From an uncultured Clostridia bacterium (GTDB lineage Bacteria > Bacillota > Clostridia > Oscillospirales > Acutalibacteraceae): DNA of 64,000 nt. A program made the position numbers and the translations under genes. The notes below the pieces were generated by a model. That model searched no databases. It saw nothing but the letters and a program-made list of their open reading frames with translations, and was not told where the DNA came from. This document shows positions 34,888 to 42,679 of the stretch, piece by piece; the stretch's first letter is position 1, and each line of letters opens with the position of its first letter. The DNA is taken from positions 1 through 64,000 of the forward strand of contig CALAEV010000005.1 in the NCBI GenBank assembly GCA_937892525.1, given 5' to 3'.

Positions 34888-34928
34888 AACGCAAAAACCA
34901 CGCGCGAGGGAGTTCCTCATGCGTGGTT
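34888..34928 (-). terminator. Terminator of the infC-rpmI-rplT operon
   Basis: AACCACGC (34896-34903) pairs with GCGTGGTT (34921-34928), with an inner GAGG/CCTC pair, and is followed on the minus strand by T-rich sequence ending in TTTTTTG. Confidence 0.85.
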
Positions 34929-34936
34929 AAGTTATA

Positions 34937-35293
34937 TTACTTCAATGCTTCTTTAGCTTTTTCTGTAAGAGCTGTGAATGCTGCAGGGTCTGCAATAGCA
35001 ATTTCTGAAAGCATTTTTCTGTTAAGGTCAATGCCAGCTTTTTTAAGACCGTTAATGAATGTTGAGTAGTTCATACCATTCATTTTGCAAGCAGCTGAAA
35101 TTCTTGTAATCCAGAGCTTTCTGAAATCACGTTTCTTCTGCTTTCTGCCGATATATGCATAGTTACCACTCTTCATAACTGCCTGTTTTGCAGTTCTGAA
35201 AAGTTTGCTCTTTGAGCCATAGTAGCCCTTAGCGAGCTTTAATACTTTATTTCTTCTTTTGCGAGTCATCATCGCACCTTTAACACGTGCCAT
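34937..35293 (-). CDS. rplT: Ribosomal protein L20
   Basis: A 118-residue 50S assembly protein. The N-terminus ARVKGAMMTRKRRNKVLKLA and the central RKQKKRDFRKLWITRI match the family exactly in layout. It is the last gene of the infC-rpmI-rplT operon. In Firmicutes, L20 also represses this operon by binding the leader, and the leader here has a matching attenuator. Confidence 0.98.
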   Translation of the reverse strand: MARVKGAMMTRKRRNKVLKLAKGYYGSKSKLFRTAKQAVMKSGNYAYIGRKQKKRDFRKLWITRISAACKMNGMNYSTFINGLKKAGIDLNRKMLSEIAIADPAAFTALTEKAKEALK

Positions 35294-35332
35294 TTCTCTT
35301 TACCTCCGATAGTGTACTTTCGATTTTGTAGT

Positions 35333-35530
35333 TTATTTGTAAGGAATAAGACGCTTAATCTGTGCTGTATTTGTCTTATCAGCAACAGCTGTCTGACGAA
35401 GTCCTCTTTTTCTCTTTGTGCTCTTCTTTGTTAAGATGTGAGACTTGTTAGCGTGTGCTCTGATTGGCTTGCCGTTCTTTGAAAGCTTAAATCTTTTTTT
35501 AGCTCCGCTATGTGTTTTAATCTTTGGCAT
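35333..35530 (-). CDS. rpmI: Ribosomal protein L35
   Basis: A 65-residue basic 50S protein: PKIKTHSGAKKRFKLSKNGK at the N-terminus and AHANKSHILTKKSTKRKR in the middle. It lies 36 nt after infC and 39 nt before rplT, the universal order. Confidence 0.98.
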   Translation of the reverse strand: MPKIKTHSGAKKRFKLSKNGKPIRAHANKSHILTKKSTKRKRGLRQTAVADKTNTAQIKRLIPYK

Positions 35531-35566
35531 AATAATATCCTCCTAATTTGATTTAGATTTACTACC

Positions 35567-36085
35567 TTATTTCGCACCTTTTGGTGACAAGAACATAAGC
35601 ATTTGACGACCTTCAAGTTTTGCAGGTTTGTCAACATTGCCTGATTCTTCAACTGCAACTGCAAAACGTTCCATAATACCGTTACCCAAATGTGCGTGAG
35701 CCATTTCACGACCTCTGAAACGGATTGAAACCTTAACTTTGTTGCCTGCCTTTAAGAACTTAAGGGCATGATTTACCTTTGTATCAAAGTCATGAGTATC
35801 AATGTTTACAGAAAGACGAATTTCTTTTGTTTCAATAACTTTCTGATTTTTCTTTGCTTCTTTTTCTTTCTTTGCCTTGTCGAAACGATACTTACCATAG
35901 TCCATAATCTTACAAACTGGTGGTTGAGCGTTAGGGGCAATTTTTACAAGGTCAAGACTGCGTTTTTCTGCTTCTTTAAAAGCATCTTTACTGGACATTA
36001 TTCCAAGTTGTTCACCGTCGTCGGTAATAACTCTGACCTCTTTGTCGCGGATTTCTTCATTGATTTGCAATTCTTTGGTACTGAT
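35567..36085 (-). CDS. infC: Translation initiation factor IF-3, probable ATC start
   Basis: IF-3 prevents premature subunit joining and proofreads start codons. The N-domain has ELQINEEIRDKEVRVI and GEQLGIMSSKDA, and the C-domain has DTKVNHALKFLKAGNKVKV and FRGREMAHAHLG. No ATG or GTG fits: the only upstream ATG in frame (36151) lies in the attenuator hairpin. GAGGTG (36093-36098) is 7 nt before an in-frame ATC at 36083-36085, which gives 172 residues, the usual length. Non-canonical starts are known for infC and make it self-regulating, because IF-3 rejects them. Confidence 0.93.
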   Translation of the reverse strand: MSTKELQINEEIRDKEVRVITDDGEQLGIMSSKDAFKEAEKRSLDLVKIAPNAQPPVCKIMDYGKYRFDKAKKEKEAKKNQKVIETKEIRLSVNIDTHDFDTKVNHALKFLKAGNKVKVSIRFRGREMAHAHLGNGIMERFAVAVEESGNVDKPAKLEGRQMLMFLSPKGAK

Positions 36086-36237
36086 AAATAAACACCTCTT
36101 TAAGCCCTGTGGGCAAATTAAAAATGCGGACAGAATTTCTGCCCGCACCATTACAAATCAAACTTAAAGATTAAGTATTGACCAGCCAACTTAAAGTCGG
36201 TCAGGTGAGAACAAAAAACTGTTCTGCTTTATTTTGC
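36086..36237 (-). promoter_or_regulatory. infC leader with L20-type attenuation
   Basis: About 150 nt of untranslated leader between the promoter and infC. It holds an upstream imperfect hairpin (ACCTGACC.. with ..TGGTCA, about 36180-36207) and then a complete terminator at 36119-36147. The layout matches the Firmicutes L20 leader, in which L20 binding favours the terminator. The L20 contact site itself is not resolved by eye. Confidence 0.75.
36119..36147 (-). terminator. Attenuator terminator in the infC leader
   Basis: TGCGGACAGAA (36125-36135) pairs with TTCTGCCCGCA (36137-36147), 11 bp with one G-U, followed by TTTTTAATTT on the minus strand. It lies upstream of infC, so it must be bypassed for expression. 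Confidence 0.85.
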
Positions 36238-36243
36238 TCTGTT

Positions 36244-36271
36244 ATTATAACACAAATTTCACTGTTGTCAA
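36244..36271 (-). promoter_or_regulatory. Consensus sigma-A promoter of the infC operon
   Basis: TTGACA (36266-36271) and TATAAT (36244-36249), both perfect, with a 16-bp spacer. Confidence 0.9.
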
Positions 36272-36284
36272 CAGTTTTTTGAAA

Positions 36285-36812
36285 TTATTTAACTCTTGTA
36301 AGAACGATTCCGTCGGTCTGGAGATAAAGCTTATCGCCCTCTAATTTATAATTAGTAATAAATTCAGCCGAAGTTCCATCTTCAATAAATGTGAAATCAC
36401 CCTGGTTTATATCCCAAGTGCCAGTGCCACCTTCTGCTTCATTGTAATCATCAACAATGTCTTCAAGGTCTGTTTCAAGCCATTGTTGTTTACAGTCATC
36501 TATTGACTTGTAGCCTGCACCTATTATATCTTCTTCAGTTATTTCTTGCTCTTGGAAGTAAGTATCATAAGCTTTTAACAATGCAGTTTTTGTTACTTCG
36601 CGGTCCATATACCAACGGTATTTACCATCAGTAAGTTCAAAATATTCTGTAAGTTCAACGTCCATATCTTCATCATACTCTACAGTATAAGTATATGCCC
36701 AAGTGCCCATTAAATCTTTCTTTGTACTGCCGTCAACAATAGCAAGAACTGCTACTACTAACACGACACCAACGATAGTGCCTATAAGTCTTTTAATATC
36801 AAATTTTTTCAT
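36285..36812 (-). CDS. Membrane-anchored small extracytoplasmic protein
   Basis: A 175-residue protein I do not recognise. A basic N-terminus and one membrane segment (about 9-27, LIGTIVGVVLVVAVLAIVDG) precede an acidic exterior domain. That domain begins DLMGTWAYTYTVEYDEDM and ends TNYKLEGDKLYLQTDGIVLTRV, a pattern like small lipocalin-type beta barrels that measure as G(T/S)W...Y...L. This fold guess is weak. It has its own promoter, similar to that of the membrane-anchored gene at 8794-9645. Confidence 0.82.
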   Translation of the reverse strand: MKKFDIKRLIGTIVGVVLVVAVLAIVDGSTKKDLMGTWAYTYTVEYDEDMDVELTEYFELTDGKYRWYMDREVTKTALLKAYDTYFQEQEITEEDIIGAGYKSIDDCKQQWLETDLEDIVDDYNEAEGGTGTWDINQGDFTFIEDGTSAEFITNYKLEGDKLYLQTDGIVLTRVK

Positions 36813-36862
36813 TTTCCATACCCCTTTTTGTTTCCTATAAAACCTTTCGGTCTTACAGTGCT

Positions 36863-36891
36863 AATATATCACAGAAACAAAGAAAAGTCAA
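36863..36891 (-). promoter_or_regulatory. Sigma-A promoter of the 36285-36812 gene
   Basis: TTGACT (36886-36891) and TATATT (36863-36868) with a 17-bp spacer. The spacer also shares TTTnnTTT and TGA next to the -10 with the promoter at 9680-9708. Confidence 0.75.
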
Positions 36892-36900
36892 CGCAGTTCC

Positions 36901-36927
36901 TACATTTTGCGTTTTGCACTTTGCATT
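36901..36927. repeat. TGCAAAG-type short repeat
   Basis: Reverse complement of the near-tandem words (TGCAAAG, TGCAAAA) seen at 1613-1643. It lies between a terminator and the promoter upstream of 36285-36812. Confidence 0.5.
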
Positions 36928-36959
36928 AAAAAGACGGTCAAAAAATTGACCGTCTTTTT
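36928..36959 (-). terminator. Terminator of the LCAT-like esterase gene
   Basis: AAAAAGACGGTCAA (36928-36941) and TTGACCGTCTTTTT (36946-36959), perfect 14-bp stem with a 4-nt loop, 3 nt after the stop. Confidence 0.9.
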
Positions 36960-36962
36960 CTG

Positions 36963-38990
36963 TTATTCTTCTCTTTTCTTAATTACAACACCTGCAGTAA
37001 CTGCTGTACCTGCAAGGACTGCTACTGCAACAAGTACTGTTGAAATACTACGGTTTGTTTTTGGAATATCGCCTTCAACATTTTCTGTTTTGCTATCTTC
37101 ATTTTCAACAGTTGTTGAATCGGTTGTACTCTCTGTTGTTGATTCAGTTGTATCATCTTCAGGTGTAGTTGTGCTTTCAGTTGGTTCTTCATCAGGCACA
37201 ACATCTGCAACCTGCGACAGATAACTGAACTGTGCCATTTGCGCATCTGTCATAGGTGTAAAACAGAAAACATTTGTTGTGTAAGTAAGTTGAGTGTTGA
37301 GAAGTGAATATGTAATTTGCACTTCAAATGGAATTTCTGTATTTTCAAAATCGTTGTTTACAGCATTGATATTCACAACTTTACCTTTAGGTATTGTAAG
37401 CCCTTGTGAATACTCAAAATCGACATCTGCGCCAACTGACTCAATTGACCAAATAACAACATCTGCTTCAACAGACATATTCTTAATTACAAGCGCAGTA
37501 TCATCTGTTGAATGATAGCCAGAGCTTGTGTTGTCAAAACGAGCATAAAGGATTTCACCGTTATTCTGTGACATATTAAACTGTGGATATTCTTTACTTG
37601 AATACACGTTCTTAATATCTCCCCACAAGAAGTCGTGAACAAGATTTTTTGAGTATTCGTCGTGCATAATCATACCGTGGCCCTGATTTCTTACATACCA
37701 TGTTGAATCAGGTAAAAAGCCTGTTGATGCGTCAATGTCAAACTCAGGTGAAATATGATAATGGTCAGGATTATCGCAAACTGTATTTGCCTGAACATAA
37801 TCACTTGCAAATGTTTCGTTTACAAGAGCACAGTCTGACCCTGATGAAAGATAAGTGTCAATAAGAATATCAGAGTTATACTTACCATTTGGTGAAGTAT
37901 ATCCGTTACCTACAACATAACCAATCTGAACGCCATCAGCGGTAAGGTCTGCCAATTCTTTAGCAAGACTGTCTTCACCATTTGAAATCAATGTATGATA
38001 CGCAACTGTATCTATATACAACTTTTTATTATCTACAACATTAAGTCCTGTGTAATTTATTGCTTCTTCAAAATAATTGTGTGGCACAAAATCCCACAAT
38101 GACGGGATTGAAATAATACCATTCCAAAGGTCAGGATATGTAAGAACACCGTTAGCAACATCAACAATGCCATCGTCAGAAAGAAGTTGGAAAATCCATT
38201 CCCAATCTTTTTCATATTCAAAACCATGTTCAATAAACGCAATAATTTCATCAAGAGGTGCGTCTAAATATTCACCTGTGAAAAGTGAGCCGCAAAGAGA
38301 TGTGCCAAGCGTTGCAGGGTTGCCGAACATTGCTCGTCTTACATCACCTTTGTTACCATAAAGATAAAGATATGTTGTACCATACTGGCCACCGTGACTA
38401 AGTCCGTAAATATCAACTTTATCAGAGCCCGTAAGGGCTTTTACTTCTTGAATATACTTGTCAAGGGCAGCAGCATAATCCATCTGACTTTTACGCCAGT
38501 CGAAAGTAAAGCCGAAAACATTTTCAGCGCCTACTTCTTCAATAGCCATATCTGCAACTACTCTTTCAGGTATATATTGTTCCATACCATTTTCAAGCAA
38601 AGTTGAAGCACGGGTTGCAGCCGCACCGCTAGGATATGGAACAAGATTATTTTTAGATGTACCGTCTGGATTCATACCGATTGGTGAAAGATACTCTTTG
38701 AACTTTTTACCAAGCTCAACAGTTAAATCCGCCTGATTAAGAGTAACGTCGGCAAGTAATTCAACCACATCTGCTCCAAGATTATCAAAATTTAATGGCC
38801 ATGCAAGTTGAACATTGCCGTTTTCGTCAAAAATTGGTTCGCCGTTTTCGTCTGCATAAGCAAGGTTAGGACCTGAATAGCCCTGCAGAATTACTACGGG
38901 TACTTTTTCTTCTGCTCCTGCAACAACACCTATTGAAACTGCAGAAACAATTATAAGAACTGCGAGAATAACTGATAAAATCTTTTTCAT
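36963..38990 (-). CDS. Secreted LCAT-like alpha/beta hydrolase with sortase-like tail
   Basis: A 675-residue exported protein. The signal peptide spans about 1-26 (ILAVLIIVSAVSIGVVAGA). The hydrolase domain has VPVVILQGYSG (oxyanion region), FTFDWRKSQM and the nucleophile elbow YGLSHGGQYG (about Ser198), which resembles lecithin:cholesterol acyltransferase-type esterases. A Thr/Ser/Glu-rich linker (about 600-635) precedes GDIPKTNRS, a hydrophobic helix and KKREE, the layout of a sortase substrate with IPKTN in place of LPxTG. The lipid or ester substrate is unknown. It is single-gene, between its own promoter and terminator. Confidence 0.85.
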   Translation of the reverse strand: MKKILSVILAVLIIVSAVSIGVVAGAEEKVPVVILQGYSGPNLAYADENGEPIFDENGNVQLAWPLNFDNLGADVVELLADVTLNQADLTVELGKKFKEYLSPIGMNPDGTSKNNLVPYPSGAAATRASTLLENGMEQYIPERVVADMAIEEVGAENVFGFTFDWRKSQMDYAAALDKYIQEVKALTGSDKVDIYGLSHGGQYGTTYLYLYGNKGDVRRAMFGNPATLGTSLCGSLFTGEYLDAPLDEIIAFIEHGFEYEKDWEWIFQLLSDDGIVDVANGVLTYPDLWNGIISIPSLWDFVPHNYFEEAINYTGLNVVDNKKLYIDTVAYHTLISNGEDSLAKELADLTADGVQIGYVVGNGYTSPNGKYNSDILIDTYLSSGSDCALVNETFASDYVQANTVCDNPDHYHISPEFDIDASTGFLPDSTWYVRNQGHGMIMHDEYSKNLVHDFLWGDIKNVYSSKEYPQFNMSQNNGEILYARFDNTSSGYHSTDDTALVIKNMSVEADVVIWSIESVGADVDFEYSQGLTIPKGKVVNINAVNNDFENTEIPFEVQITYSLLNTQLTYTTNVFCFTPMTDAQMAQFSYLSQVADVVPDEEPTESTTTPEDDTTESTTESTTDSTTVENEDSKTENVEGDIPKTNRSISTVLVAVAVLAGTAVTAGVVIKKREE

Positions 38991-39026
38991 AACAACTCTC
39001 CTTTTAAGAAAAAATCTTATACCAAT

Positions 39027-39055
39027 ATTTTACACCTAAAAGAAATAAAAAGCAA
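39027..39055 (-). promoter_or_regulatory. Candidate promoter of the LCAT-like gene
   Basis: TTGCTT (39050-39055) and TAAAAT (39027-39032) with a 17-bp spacer, just after the terminator of the upstream gene. Confidence 0.5.
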
Positions 39056-39059
39056 TAAA

Positions 39060-39088
39060 ACAGCGACACCCTAAATAAGCGTCGCTGT
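39060..39088 (-). terminator. Terminator of the lipoprotein gene
   Basis: ACAGCGAC (39060-39067) pairs with GTCGCTGT (39081-39088), 12-nt loop, followed on the minus strand by TTTATTGCTTTTT. Confidence 0.75.
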
Positions 39089-39123
39089 AAAAAATTTTAT
39101 GCTATTTTTGTGAAATGTTACAA

Positions 39124-40353
39124 TTATTCAGCTGTTTCTTCTACTTCCCAACCAAAATTATATGTAAGTGAAGATGTGCAAGGGAATTCTACAACTACTG
39201 TGCCGTATTTTGAGAGCGCGCCTGTAAATGTTACATTTGCAGTAATAATCATATTCTTTTCATAAGTTGCATAAGTCATCTGGTCGTTAACTGCGTTAAA
39301 GCCTGCCATAATTTTGCAAGGTGCAAACGCAATCTCAAATGAGTTAACAGTCATATATTTTTCTGCAACCTTAAACTGTTCTAAAATACCGTCTTTTTCA
39401 CGAACAGTAAATGCCTTTTTAACACTTGCTTCTTCAGGTTTAACCATAATGCAGATTGTTCTGTAAAGTTCTGATGGAACAAAAATATATTCGCCATCTT
39501 CGTCTTCTGCATTATTACCCTTTTCGTCAAGGTCATGAACAAGAGTTGGAACAACTGATGTGTAAATAGGGTAGGTTACAACACCTGTTTCTGCATCTGT
39601 TGTTGTGTAAAGGTCACCTAGTGCAAGTGTGCTTGCAGACTTCTCACCAAGAGGATAAATGATGTTTGTTAAATCTTCATTGAAATCAGTTGCAACAAGG
39701 TCATCCTCGTCGCCTTCTTTAACCTGATATTTTTCTTCATTAGAAATATTCATAAGGTAGCCACCAATGTCTTTGAGTGCCATATCTGCATAAAGACGGA
39801 ATGCTGCACGAAGTTCTGGCTGATTATCAAGAAGATTGCCTTCTGTATCTCTGAAATAAACAGTAACATCCTTATAGCTAATTGAGCCATCCTCTTCTTT
39901 GCCTTCACTACCACCATGGTTAATCCAGAAATTTTCATAGTATGAAACACGAGCTACACCTGTTGTTTTGATTTCATTAATTTTTTCATTAAAGTAATCA
40001 AGAACATCCTGCTGATTACCTGTAAACTGTGCCCATTCTTCGTTTGATATAAGTGCAAGAATATCTTTAAAATATTTTTCCTTACCAAACTTTGAAACGA
40101 GTTCAAAATATGAAATCTTTACAATTTTATCATCAGTTTTTGTGTTTGTGTTCTCATAAAGAATTGCAAGTTTATCACCAGGTAAAACCTTTTTAAGTTC
40201 ACCGTAAGTAAACTCAAAATAAACATCCTGCAAATCAGTTTTAACAGTTACAGGTGTTGGTCTTGTAACCTCTGAGCCACAACCTGCAAATGCAGTAGTC
40301 ATTAAAACAACGACTAAAACAAGGCTAACAATTCTCATAAAATTCTTTTTCAT
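39124..40353 (-). CDS. Lipoprotein of unknown function
   Basis: A 409-residue exported protein. The signal peptide RIVSLVLVVVLMTTAFAGC ends in a lipobox-like AFAGC, so the mature protein should be lipid-anchored at Cys24. The rest is acidic and soluble-looking, with no motif I recognise. An in-frame reading extends to 40440 inside the M28 gene, but AAAGGGG lies 8 nt before the ATG at 40353 and the signal peptide starts there. It lies 13 nt after the M28 peptidase gene and is co-transcribed with it. Confidence 0.85.
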   Translation of the reverse strand: MKKNFMRIVSLVLVVVLMTTAFAGCGSEVTRPTPVTVKTDLQDVYFEFTYGELKKVLPGDKLAILYENTNTKTDDKIVKISYFELVSKFGKEKYFKDILALISNEEWAQFTGNQQDVLDYFNEKINEIKTTGVARVSYYENFWINHGGSEGKEEDGSISYKDVTVYFRDTEGNLLDNQPELRAAFRLYADMALKDIGGYLMNISNEEKYQVKEGDEDDLVATDFNEDLTNIIYPLGEKSASTLALGDLYTTTDAETGVVTYPIYTSVVPTLVHDLDEKGNNAEDEDGEYIFVPSELYRTICIMVKPEEASVKKAFTVREKDGILEQFKVAEKYMTVNSFEIAFAPCKIMAGFNAVNDQMTYATYEKNMIITANVTFTGALSKYGTVVVEFPCTSSLTYNFGWEVEETAE

Positions 40354-40366
40354 TACTGTATCCCCT

Positions 40367-41635
40367 TTAATATGTTTCTTTAAGGCCCTGTTCATCAAAT
40401 AAGAACACGGTTTCAAGAACAATTTTAAGTACATCTTCAATAGTTTTCATTTCAAGCATATTAACCTTGTCAAGACGAGTGTGATAATATCTTGCAGGAG
40501 CCGGGTCCATGCTTGTAAATGCAACTGATTTAATGCCACCTTGTTGCATTGCTGCAGCGTCAGTTGAGCCGAGTGGTGTAGTTGTAAAATTAACATTTAC
40601 ACCTGCATTTTCTGATGCTTTTTTCATCAATGCACAAGCAGACTTATCAAGTTTAACGGTTGCGGTCATATCTTTTGTAACAACACCCATAAACTCGTAA
40701 TCGCGAAGTGTATCAAGTGCTACAAAAACAGTTTCAACGCCATCATTTTTGTATTCTTTGCCGTGTAACTCAGCAAATGCTTTTGAGCCACGAAGACCTT
40801 CTTCTTCAGCACCCATTGATACTGCAATAACTTCAGTATTTTCAAAACTGATATTATTGTTTTTAAGATAAAGAAGAACTGCCATAGATGTAAATACACC
40901 TGTTAAATCGTCATTTGCACCGTCAACTACTAATTTCCAGTTTACAAAGAAGATTACAGACGCCAAGAATGGCACTACAATCGCTTGTAACACGATTAAC
41001 ACGATATTAGCACTATCATTCTCAATGAACATACCAACAATGCCTACAACAAGAGTTAAGAGAAGTCCTAAAACTGCACCTGCAACAACTGTTGTAACCA
41101 ATTTTGGTCCACCCATATATGTATAACGCCATTCATAAGCAGAGTCAATGTGACCACCTATGATAATTCTTCTTTTTACTTCACCTTTTGCCTTAATTTT
41201 GCAGATTACATTACTTGATTCTTCTTTTTTGAAGAATGGGTCAAGAACTTTTTTGTAAAGCAAAAACTCACCAACAAGGAAGAATATTGAAATTACACAA
41301 AGTACAACAGAAACAATATGGAACGCATTTGCAAGTTCAGGCACTGCGCCTGTGAATGCTACAATTCCTAAAACTGCTGCAATTAAAGCGAGAATGCCAT
41401 CAATTGTAACCCAACTCATAAACGCTTTTGGGCTTAATGTAAACTTTTCTCTTACAACTTCGTCAGCAATAGGAGTCATAACTTTTTCTACATAATCCTG
41501 AGCTTTTTTCTCACCCTCATAACCTGCAGGACGAGGGCCAACCTGCTCACAGACTCTTTTTATTTCACGAACTGCAAAATTTGAACATTCGCGAACTTTT
41601 GAAGCGTAATGAACATGACTTTCACTTGCTTTCAA
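40367..41635 (-). CDS. Membrane-embedded M28-family peptidase
   Basis: A 422-residue zinc aminopeptidase-like protein. Metal-ligand motifs appear in order: IIGGHIDSAYEW (His, Asp region), GANDDLTGV (Asp), SMGAEEEGLRGSKAF (Glu pair), DTLRDYEF (Asp) and YHTRLDKVNML (His). Four membrane segments lie inside the N-terminal half (about 53-75, 81-106, 178-200, 207-230), splitting the peptidase domain. The start is TTG behind GGAGGT (8 nt). The substrate is unknown; the lipoprotein downstream may be its partner. Confidence 0.9.
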   Translation of the reverse strand: MKASESHVHYASKVRECSNFAVREIKRVCEQVGPRPAGYEGEKKAQDYVEKVMTPIADEVVREKFTLSPKAFMSWVTIDGILALIAAVLGIVAFTGAVPELANAFHIVSVVLCVISIFFLVGEFLLYKKVLDPFFKKEESSNVICKIKAKGEVKRRIIIGGHIDSAYEWRYTYMGGPKLVTTVVAGAVLGLLLTLVVGIVGMFIENDSANIVLIVLQAIVVPFLASVIFFVNWKLVVDGANDDLTGVFTSMAVLLYLKNNNISFENTEVIAVSMGAEEEGLRGSKAFAELHGKEYKNDGVETVFVALDTLRDYEFMGVVTKDMTATVKLDKSACALMKKASENAGVNVNFTTTPLGSTDAAAMQQGGIKSVAFTSMDPAPARYYHTRLDKVNMLEMKTIEDVLKIVLETVFLFDEQGLKETY

Positions 41636-41689
41636 AACTGATTACCTCCAAAAGGCAAAATATTTTGCCATAATAATATAATTATAGTT

Positions 41690-41718
41690 ATTTTAACACA
41701 CTTTTTTTATTAAGTCAC
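41690..41718 (-). promoter_or_regulatory. Candidate promoter of the M28-lipoprotein unit
   Basis: GTGACT (41713-41718) and TAAAAT (41690-41695) on the minus strand, 17-bp spacer, in an A+T-rich divergent region. Confidence 0.45.
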
Positions 41719-41744
41719 TACTATTTTGAAAAAAATTGTAAATA

Positions 41745-41773
41745 TTGACAATGACTCAAAAAAAGAATAAACT
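41745..41773 (+). promoter_or_regulatory. Sigma-A promoter of the VanY-like gene
   Basis: TTGACA (41745-41750) and TAAACT (41768-41773) with a 17-bp spacer. Confidence 0.65.
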
Positions 41774-41809
41774 ATATTATGTTAAAATCAAAAACAAGGA
41801 AATTTAAAT

Positions 41810-42634
41810 ATGAAAAAAAGACAGTTAAAAATCAGATTTGCTCTTTTAGTCTCACTTGTTGCAATTCTTGGATTATTGCTGATTTTATTTGCAATATTCT
41901 GTCGTGATGGAACCTATAATGAAATTGAAATCACAACAGAAACCACTACTCAAGAAGAAACTACAACCGAGCCTGTTACAGAGGAAGAGCCTATAACAGA
42001 AGAAAGCACGACTGAAGCTGAAACTACAACGAAACCACCTGTAAAGTGGGATAATTACAACCCAATTGAAATGCTTAACAGCGAAAGCTGGGCAACAACC
42101 CTTATAAGTAAAAAATATCCGTTAGGCAAAGCTTATACACCTACACTTGCACCTGTTGTTGATGGTAGTTCAATTACTGCAGACACACGAGTTGCCGATG
42201 CTTACAAGTTAATGTATGCTGATGCACTTAAAGATGGCTTAGTGTTGACACCATATTCAGGGTACTGCAGTTATTCTCGTCAGCAATCAAACTATGAGAA
42301 CAAAGTACAGGCATTTATTTTACAAGGTATGACCGAAGACGAGGCAAAGCAAAATGCAGAAAAGCGTATTGAACCTGCAGGATGTAGCGAAAACGGTGCA
42401 GGGCTCAGCGTTGACATTGTTAGTGCAAGTGCAGGATTTTCTTCAACTGACGAATACAAATGGCTTGTAAATAATGCTCATAAATACGGATTTGTTCTTC
42501 GTTACCCTGAAGATAAAACAGAAATTACAGGAATGATTTATCAACCATGGCATTGGCGCTATGTTGGTGTTGACGTTGCAAATGAGATGAAATCAAATAA
42601 TCTCTGTTTAGAAGAATATCTTAAAGTAGTGTAA
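41810..42634 (+). CDS. VanY-type D,D-carboxypeptidase-like protein (M15B), one zinc ligand replaced
   Basis: A 274-residue membrane-anchored protein. One N-terminal membrane segment (about 9-31) is followed by a Thr/Glu linker (about 43-77) and an M15B domain. YSGYCSYSRQ and PWHWRYVG match the family. In the SxHxxGxAxD zinc motif the sequence is SENGAGLSVD: the His is Asn (codon AAC, near 42396) while the Asp is kept. Canonical members trim D-Ala from peptidoglycan peptides; this one may be altered or a binding protein. AAGGA precedes the ATG. A terminator follows. Confidence 0.88.
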   Translation: MKKRQLKIRFALLVSLVAILGLLLILFAIFCRDGTYNEIEITTETTTQEETTTEPVTEEEPITEESTTEAETTTKPPVKWDNYNPIEMLNSESWATTLISKKYPLGKAYTPTLAPVVDGSSITADTRVADAYKLMYADALKDGLVLTPYSGYCSYSRQQSNYENKVQAFILQGMTEDEAKQNAEKRIEPAGCSENGAGLSVDIVSASAGFSSTDEYKWLVNNAHKYGFVLRYPEDKTEITGMIYQPWHWRYVGVDVANEMKSNNLCLEEYLKVV

Positions 42635-42671
42635 AAATTAACCCATCTGTTATTTACGGATGGGTTAATTT
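42635..42671 (+). terminator. Terminator of the VanY-like gene
   Basis: AAATTAACCCATC (42635-42647) pairs with GATGGGTTAATTT (42659-42671), 13 bp, followed by TTGCTTTT. The stem's first base is immediately after the TAA stop. Confidence 0.9.
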
Positions 42672-42679
42672 TTGCTTTT

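Noticed and set aside
36086..36151. ATG start for infC at 36151
   Set aside because: The codon sits inside the attenuator hairpin and has no ribosome site; the ATC at 36085 has a strong one.
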